In this document: one piece after another, positions 20,101 to 29,100 of the stretch
Layout: each line of letters begins with the position of its first letter
Numbering within the stretch: position 1 is the first letter of the stretch
Source: Alteromonadaceae bacterium
GTDB lineage: Bacteria; Pseudomonadota; Gammaproteobacteria; Pseudomonadales; Cellvibrionaceae
Assembly: GCA_002746115.1 (NCBI GenBank)
Contig: NVXL01000034.1
Coordinates: 4,956-44,616, forward strand
DNA: 39,661 nt
Direction: 5' to 3'
Made by a program: the position numbers and the translations under genes
The notes under the pieces: generated by a model
What the model saw: the letters and a program-made list of their open reading frames with translations, nothing else
What the model was told of the DNA's origin: nothing
Databases searched by the model: none

Positions 20101-23100
20101 GCAGACAGGGACGATGAGCACATAGTATCAATGGCCATGCTTGGACCATTAAAATTACAATAATAAGATACTCTGTTAGCCACACTAGAGGGGTTACCGA
20201 AGACCGCTCGCGGGTTGCCCTTTAAAGTCTCCTCTGCCCCATAGAGTTGGTACTCTTCATACATGACACCAACGTACACGCCGACATTCCCAGAAATATT
20301 AGCCCCTGAGATATTAGCCCCTAAACCCGACTGAGCAGCCGCATGCAGGGTTTCCCGAGTATAACCGGCATCTTCGATGGTCGACCAAACCGTCTCAAGG
20401 AACAAGCGTTCCTGCGGATCCATAAGTTCCGCTTCACGAGGAGAAATATTAAAATAAAGGGAATCGAATTTATCAACATCATCGATAAATCCACCGGCAT
20501 TCAAATAAGCTTTACCGGGCTTGTCTTTATCAGGATCAAAGAATTCCTTATGATCCCAGCGCTCCTCAGGGACAGCGGTGATGCAATCTCTTCCCGCTTT
20601 TAAATTCTCCCAAAATACTTCAATATCAGCGGCTTTCGGGTATCTACCACTTAGGCCAATGATCGCAATCCCTTCTTCGCTTTCTTTAATTTCAGCGCGA
20701 TGGTCATTTAAAGGTGTTTCATTGGACAAGCTAGGTGTATTTTCCTGTTGAACCTCAATATTATTAATTAACTGCTTGGCTTGATCATCGAAATCAATAA
20801 TTGATGGCAATTCATAATCTGAGGCCTCATCTCTAGCACCAACAGCATCTTCGCCGCTTTCCGTGTTAGCTTCTGTGTTGGCCTTCGCCGTCATCGAATC
20901 ATTAAAAACTGAAGCACTCAGACTGCTCTGATCTCCGCTAGCTTGTAAGGCATTAGAACCCCCGGCAAACAAACTAAGTAGTGCATATTTATGGGTTTCG
21001 ATCAAATACCCACTTAACTCTTGGACATTGGCATACTCGAAAAACAGGGTTTTAGGCAGGGTACCGAATTTCTTTTGGAGCAGATCAGTCAATTCCATAA
21101 TCATGATCGAGTCAATACCAAAACGCTCGAAAGGCGTGGTATCTTTCATCTTTTTAGGGTCTGATTTTAAAGTCTCAGACAGGAACACTTTAAGAAATTC
21201 ACTTGTTTTTGAATAAAGCTCTTTTTCGGAAAACTCTTTTTCGGAAAGTAAGTCTCCAGACAACAATTGCGGACTGTTCGGGCTCTCGTTATTGCCCCTG
21301 TCTTGCGTCTGTTGAGTCTTTAACCCACGTTCAAGGGCGTCCGCATAAGCCATGCCCGGGCTCTTAATAAGTGCGTCCATGGTAACCGCAATATTGTTGT
21401 GCTTTGAGCCGACGATAGATTCAAACGCTAATAGCCCATGATGAGCATCAATAGCGGGTATCCCATACCGTTGTCTTAGTCCGGCTTCGTCTCGTGCGGA
21501 AATTTTCATCCCGCCATCTAACCAAAAAGGCCAAAGAATTGAAATAGAGTGCCCCGAGCGCAGCTCAGATTTCACTAGGCCGGCTCGATATTCCATGTAG
21601 CTGTCCATAAAACAATTGGCACTGGCGTAGTCAGACTGACCTGCAACGCCAACCCAAGCGGACAAGGAAGAAAAAGCGACAATAAAATCCAATGACTCGT
21701 CGCGTGTCGCTTCATCAATATTAACTAGGCCCTCAACTTTCCCGCTAAAAACCTCGTCGATTTCGTCTTGGGTTTTATTGACAATCAAGGCATCCCTAAT
21801 CACACCCGCACAGTGAATCACACCATGAAGGGCGCCATACAATTCCTTAATTTTCTCAAGCGTGGCATCAACAGACGAGCGAACACTCAAATCGCATTGC
21901 AGGTAATCGACACGAACGCCATCGCCTCTTAACTGCTCTAAAGTTGCATCGATACGTGCACATCGCGGACGCCGCCCGCTAAGAATAACCTTTGTTTCAG
22001 CGAATAAACCGATATATTTAGCAATATGTAAACCAATGCCACCACAGCCACCCGTTAACCAGTAAACACCTTTTTCACAAATAGGCGAAAGGCTTTCTGC
22101 TAGCTTATCGACAACAAGGCTATCGGCAGCAAGACCCAGCTGCATATTGGGATTAGGCGCTAAATCCAAAACAGGCTTAATACATGCAATTTTACGGTCA
22201 ACGCTTGAATTACCCTCGCTGACAGAAAACGCGACTTCCCTTGATGGCTCGTCAGAGAATATTTCCGCTACGTAGGCGTCTGTATACGCCTGAGCGTTTT
22301 GTAGGCTGGGCGTTTGGCTATAGATCACCTTGCCAACAAAATTGGGGTTTTCGTTCTCGCTAACATTAAAGAGTCCGACAAGAGCGCTCACAATGTGTCG
22401 GTCTTCCTGATTAGCGAGCACAACGATTTTAACCTTACCGCTATAAGCGCCTTTATCACGCATTTCAGTAAAAATTAAATCAAATACAGATTTGTAAATC
22501 GATTTAACATTAGCAATCAATCCCCCATCATGGTCCACGGGTATGGACATGTAACTCACGTTAGATTCGTCTATATCCTTGATGTGTGCAACGGAAACTT
22601 GAACAGTGTTTTTCAGGGCTTGTACGACCTCGTCCATCTTGCCAATGGTTAACACCATAACCTTAGACGAGGAGAGAGGCGCAGGTGAGGAGACCAATCC
22701 AGAAGACGCATATGCTCCATATTCTCTATCTGCATCAACAGGCATTTCAAGCCATGTCTTCTCAAGATAGCTAACATCATTATTGCCGGTATCGACGCTT
22801 AATGTTTCTCCGTGCTTAAGCAGTGTTAACGACTTTATTTCGACTAAGACTAGGCCATTAGGATCGAGTAACGATAGGTTATAAGTTTTTGAATTAGATG
22901 TCTGCTTTACAGGCTCACAGAGAACATAAACCTCGGAAGGAAGGTCTTGATATAAAAGCATCTCTTCGATAAGAAAGGGATAAAAAGCATTATGGCCATG
23001 CGAACTTCCGTATTTTGCGCCAGATAGGGCATGAAATTCAGCTCCCTGTAGTGCGGCGTCAAGAACACAGGGGTTAATCCCCGGTATTAACCCGCCTCCA

Positions 23101-26100
23101 TTGCTCTGGATTTCCACATTAGAAGCTTCCACTGAAGGCGCCTTGACCTTATAAAACAAGTGTCCATTCGCAAGCTCCATTATGGAGTTTACGCCCCTCA
23201 TGCTCGGCCCATGCTCGACACCAAACGAACGCAGTAGCTCATAGAAACTATCAACGTCAAACGCTTTCGAAACGCTTTCCAGTATTTTTTGGATATCAAC
23301 GATTTTACTTGAAGGCTTATTTTCTGCGGCGCTAAAAAATAACTTCCCTTCACTGTGGCTCACTGTATCTATGCCTTCCCCTGTGGAGCTGACGTCATAG
23401 CGAAGATACTGTTTTCCTGCTTTCAGACTGATACTGAGCGTTCGCTCTTCGTTCAAAGCGCTAGCGGGATCTACTACATATGGCGCCTTCCAGCGTACGT
23501 CTTTTATGCACACAGGTGATCTTGTTGTCGCGTCTTTGGTGCAGGCTCGTACAAATTCAAGGTAGACGACACCAGGGATGATTGTTTGCCCATTAATTTG
23601 ATGGTCTTTTAAAAAGTACTCCTGGCCACTCAACTCTACGCCATATAATGCGGTATTACGATCTTCTGTTTTTCTTCTTTCGAGACCAAGAGAGCCCAAG
23701 CCTGTCATGCGGCTATCTTGCTCGGGTACGACAGAATTTTTAGCGTTTTCGAGCGCCCGCCCTTTATGTGTTTGCGCCTCAGTATTATCCACCAGCCAAA
23801 ATCGATCTTTTGCAAAGCAGTAAGTAGGCAGCGATAATTTTTTGCACGATGAGCCCTGCCATGAAAAATCATGCCCGACCACCCATAGTTGAGCGAGTTG
23901 TTTTTTATCGTGACTAATTAAGGCGGACTCAAGCAAGACACTTGCAGAGTCAACATTCATCATCTTTTTAATACTTAGAGAAGCGAGGTTATGGCTATAG
24001 AAAATTCCTTGTTCGGAAACATCCATATTCATCATTTTATCGCTATCAATACCTGCCACCACCTCAAGTTTTCGCTTGAGCTCACCAAGGTCACTCGCGC
24101 AGAACGCCAACCTGACATCCATGGCGTCTCTGCCTGCATGCAAGGTGTAGGCGATACTTTTAAGGCTTTCTGGGAAATCTACGACATTCTCGCTATTTAG
24201 ATAAGCCCTTAAAGCTTTCACACTTTTATGCAAGCTTTCTTCAGTCAAGGCTGACAATAAAATAAGCTCAGCAGTATTATTTGACACAAGACTGTTATTT
24301 GAAACAAGACCGTTGTTTGTCGAAGAGCTATTGATTGTCGAAGAGGTGGGGCCATTCTCGTTAGTAGCATATTCTTCGAGAATAATATGGGCGTTGGCGC
24401 CACCAAAACCAAACGCACTCACGGACCCTCTGCGCGGTAAGGCTTGGTTATTACTATCGTATCGTATCTTCCAATCGGCGGTTTTTTCGCTAATATAAAA
24501 TGGCGTATTTTCGAGGCAAATTTCAGGATTAAGAGTGTCAAAATTTGCAGTTTTAGGAATAGACTTATTTTGTAAACTTAAAACAAGTTTGATAATGCCA
24601 GCGATACCGGCAGCGCCTTCTAAGTGGCCGATACTCGATTTAACCGAGCCTAAACCACAGCGTCTGTCCTCGTCTATTTTAGAAGAAAGCCCTTTGGCTT
24701 GTACCTTAAATTCACGCTTTAACCCAGCCACTTCAACAGGATCCCCTAGGGCTGTGCCAGTACCATGGGCTTCAACATAACCAATGGATTCAGATGTCAC
24801 ATTAGCATCCGCTAAAGCGCGCTTAATCAGGTCTGCTTGAGCCTTGGGGTTCGGTGCCGTTAGTGATGAGGACTGGCCGCCATGATTAACGGCAGAACCT
24901 TTAATTACAGCATATATTTTATCTTTATCACTAAGAGCTTTCACTAAAGGTTTGAGTAGTAATACGCCACCACCTTCGCCTCGCACATAACCATTGGCTT
25001 TAGCATCAAAGGTGCGGCATTCTCCGGTTTTCGACAAAATACCGGCACGATCGTAAATAAACGAATTATTGGGTGAACACAATAAATTAACGCCGCCAAC
25101 TAGGGCTTGCTCACACTCACCTCGTCGTAAATTATCTACAGCGGTGTGCAGTGCGACGAGGGCGCTGGAACAGGCGGTATCCAGCAACATGCTTGGGCCT
25201 GAGAGATCGTAGAAAAATGACAGGCGGTTTGCAAGTATTGAGGCATTGGTGCCAGTGGAAATATAGGCTTCTTTCTGGACATTGTATTGATCCATTAATT
25301 CGCGATAGTCAAAATGACAAGCGCCAATATAAACACCGGTATTACTCCCTTTAAATCCCGACGGAGCATAACCCGCATCTTCCATTGTGCGCCAGCTCAA
25401 CTCCAACAACATCCGCTGCTGGGGATCCATTAATTCGGCTTCTTTTGGCGAGATCCGGAAAAATTCTGCATCGAATTCGTCAATACGGGATAAGTACCCA
25501 CCTTTAAGTAGATACGGCTTCAATTCTTGACGATTTATCGACGCGGGCCAGCGACCTTCAGGTAGGTCGCCAATGGCTGTTTCACCTTTACGCAACAATT
25601 CCCAAAATGCATCTTGGGTGCTTATATCATTAGGAAAACGAAATGACATACCTACGATGGCAATATCATGATTGCTTATATCAGTATTGCTTGTGTCGGA
25701 ATTGTCTATTTCAACCTTGTTTATGTCTACACGGCTTGGGGCTTCTGCCGCAGTCTGTTTCCGAGCGGCAGCCGCTGGTCGCAGACGGCTATGCCCGGCT
25801 TTACTTCGTAACTCACTTAGGTGGGGCAGTAATTTTTCACCGGTGTTAAATTCGAATAAAGCTGCAGATTCAATTTTAATTTTTAAGGACTTATTAAGAA
25901 GCGCTCTGAATTCTACCAACTCTAAAGAATCCAAACCAAAATCCATAAAGGGTAAGCGCATCGAAAATCGCGATACACGCTCTGCGCCGACGATATCCCC
26001 CATAATGCGTGTAATTTCTTCTGCCAAACCTTCGGTATTTACAGTAGCGCTTTTCTCTGGGGCTGTTTGCTGTTCTATTTGTTCTTTAACTTCTGTTTTA

Positions 26101-29100
26101 GCTTTTTCTTTTGCGTTTTCAGAAAGTCCTGAGCCCTTGCCTCCTATGCGCCACTTTTCAAGTGATGGCAACCCACCGTTTGAAACTTCCTGCTCTAAAA
26201 ATTCCGAAAGTTTATTTGCAGTGCCATATTGGAAAAATAGGGTCGTATCTAGTTTCACACCGATAACTTTGTTCAGGTGGGAGCGAAGTTCAACAAGTTC
26301 CAAAGAGTCGAGTAATTCCATAATTGGAACATCGCTCTTCGCTTTAACTTCGGGCGCCTGTTTTTCAGAAACAGCAACGACACCATCACAAACAACGGAA
26401 TAAATTTCGCCCTCGTTTATGTCGTTTAACGAACTCCCCAATGGGCTGGTCGGTGTAGAGGGTATTGAATCAGGCCTTACAATAGACGAAGCTATCTCAT
26501 TAGGGCTTAGTCCATTTTTTTGATAAACAATAACGCTCTGCGCATGCTCATCTTTACTTGTTTTAGGGTCACCATATGAAGATTTACCTCCGAAGCCAAC
26601 ACGCGTGGCAACTGTATCCCACTGATTAATCGTTAAGAAACAGCTTTCGTCGATTCTATTTTCCGAATCTTCATAAATCCATAAACCATGGAGCAAACCG
26701 CCAGAAAATAGTAGTAGATCCTTTATCTGGGTATATTCGTTAAGAAGTAAGACGCCGCTGTTATTTAGCAGCAGGTGTATCCACGATAGAGTCTCATCTA
26801 TAATCGGCGTATCGTGTAAGACATTAAAGGCAAATATAAGGTCAAAGCTGTTTTCGTTAAACGTGTTTTTCTGGCTTCCCTGAGTTAAGGGGCTCTTACT
26901 AATGTCGAGTTTTTCGAAAGTAACCCAAGGGTATTGCTCCCCAAAGCGGGTCTTACCGTAGCGAATAAATGTCGATGAAATATCCGTGTAGACAAACTTT
27001 ACGGGTGTTCTACCACCATCACTACCAACAACCTCTGATAGTCGTTTTAAAACACCTTCTGTTGCGCCTCCTGTGCCTGCTCCAATTTCAAGAACAGTAA
27101 AGGTACTATTGGGATTTTCGCTAGCGAATTTCAGGTACTTTTGAACGACGCCTTCGGCAACAAGGTTATTGTAATAATCGGCCAATTCATTGCCACGGAA
27201 AATACGCGAAAACACCTCCATGGAGCCGTCACTGAAAACAACGTCGTTAACAGCGGTTTTTCCTTGTAGTACTTCTGTGAAAGATGCTAAGCAACGGTAG
27301 GTCAGATCCCAAAAAGAAGCCATTCCAGGGCAATTTTCATTGATTTGCTCCGTAACAATAGCGGCGTCTTTATCAAATGAGTTCAATTTATATTCGACAA
27401 GCTGATCGGTAAAACTAACAGAGTCCCCTGTGCGTTTTACTATGCTGTAGCGACACAAAAGGTTGAGAATACCTACGATCAAACGGTCATATTTTTCTAT
27501 AACCTGTATGGCGTCTTTAATTTGGCTGATGGTATAAGATTTATTAGGCAAGCATTGAATGCCATGCTCGCCTAGAATATGAAGGAAGCATTTAATCGCG
27601 AAAATTGTAATTTTCTTTTCAGCGTCAACAATAATCTTGGCTTCGGCAGTAGGGAAGCGTTTTTCTAAGGGCGCTAGATCAACACCGTTGACAGAATCCT
27701 CGTGCTCGTCTTTGCTTAATCGGTCTTTCTTTAATTGATCTAGGTTCAAAAGATTATCGCAATTAACCCACTCGCAGGCGGCATTATCAACCGCTTCAAT
27801 ACCACTTTTATGCCGGCTAGCAAGCGAGACAAAGTCATGTAGGTACTTCGCCTCATCCAGAGCACTATCATTCTCATAAACACAGCGTTGCAGTGTAACG
27901 GTAATAGAAACCTCTTCATCTCCATTAAAGCTCTCTTGCTCAGCACTCTCCTCTCGAACATTCGTGAACACCGCAGCCACAATTTTATTGTCGACTTCGC
28001 ACACATATTGGTCGCGAGCAGTTTGTTGAACTTGATTTTTAATCTGAGCGAAACCTTCGCTGCCCTCGTCGTATTTTTCCAAAACAGCTAGCGCTGCAAT
28101 ATCACTGTTTATTGGGTGACGAATTATGAAATTTTTCTGTTGATAATAGTTTAATGTAATTCGAGAAAAGGCCAGTGTTTTTGGATAACGTCTAGAGTCA
28201 TCAATGTCTGGAAACAAACCAGTTGTCGCTGCGGCCATTAGAAAATCATGCGATTCAACCAAGTGTTGGTTGGAAAAAGCGTGATAGGCATCAAAATGTA
28301 AGCTCTCGCTTTCGTCCATAAAAATGCCAGATACTAGGCTATCTAGGCAATGGACTTCCAGTATCAAAACACCGAAGCGCGTTTTTAAACGTGCCCAGCG
28401 CCCCAAATGCTCCACTAGGCTTTGCAAGGCTTGGCGTTCTTCAATCAGTCCGCCACCGCTATCGACACTAATGGTGTTGTAGTTGATATTTGACTGGGTG
28501 ATCGTTGTATTTTTTTCAAGGGCTGGCTTAAAAGGTCTATCATGATCTAGGAATGAGCGAACGTGTAGAACCGATTCTACGTCGTCAATAATCCCCCCTA
28601 AATCTTGCTCTAGCTTTTCAGGGTCACCGATGTCCCCATGAATAGTAAGATGCGGAAGCCCGTCAAGGTTAAGCGCTGTCGCTTCTAGCGCTTTATCATT
28701 AAAATCTGCACCAATCATGGTTAACGGGAGTATATCTAATACCTTGCCCCTTTCCGTTTTTTCAACGACAACCTCGTATATGCGCTTGAGTAAACTCCCA
28801 TCACCACAGCCCATATCCGCAACGTATTTAGGCTGAGCTGAGATGGGCTGTTTATTGAAAATTTTGCAAACAATACTCTCAATGTCATTAAAGTATTTTT
28901 CGTGCTGGAAACCGCTGCCGACAACATTGAGGGTACGAAGTACATGTTTTTCGTGTCCAGTTTTCTTATCGCGGGCAAAAACCGGTTTGAAATTACCAAA
29001 TAATACTTTTTCTATATTTTGAAACATCGGCGCATAAGACGCGACGGTACCGGCATTCATCATGCGAGCCATCAGATACGCGCCAGCGCCATTTAATTTG

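Noticed and set aside
25672-26403. A 243-codon open frame on the plus strand
   Set aside because: It runs antisense to the tandem ACP/KS1 part of the PKS, has low-complexity Ser-rich content, no recognisable motif and no ribosome site. The opposite strand holds clear catalytic motifs.
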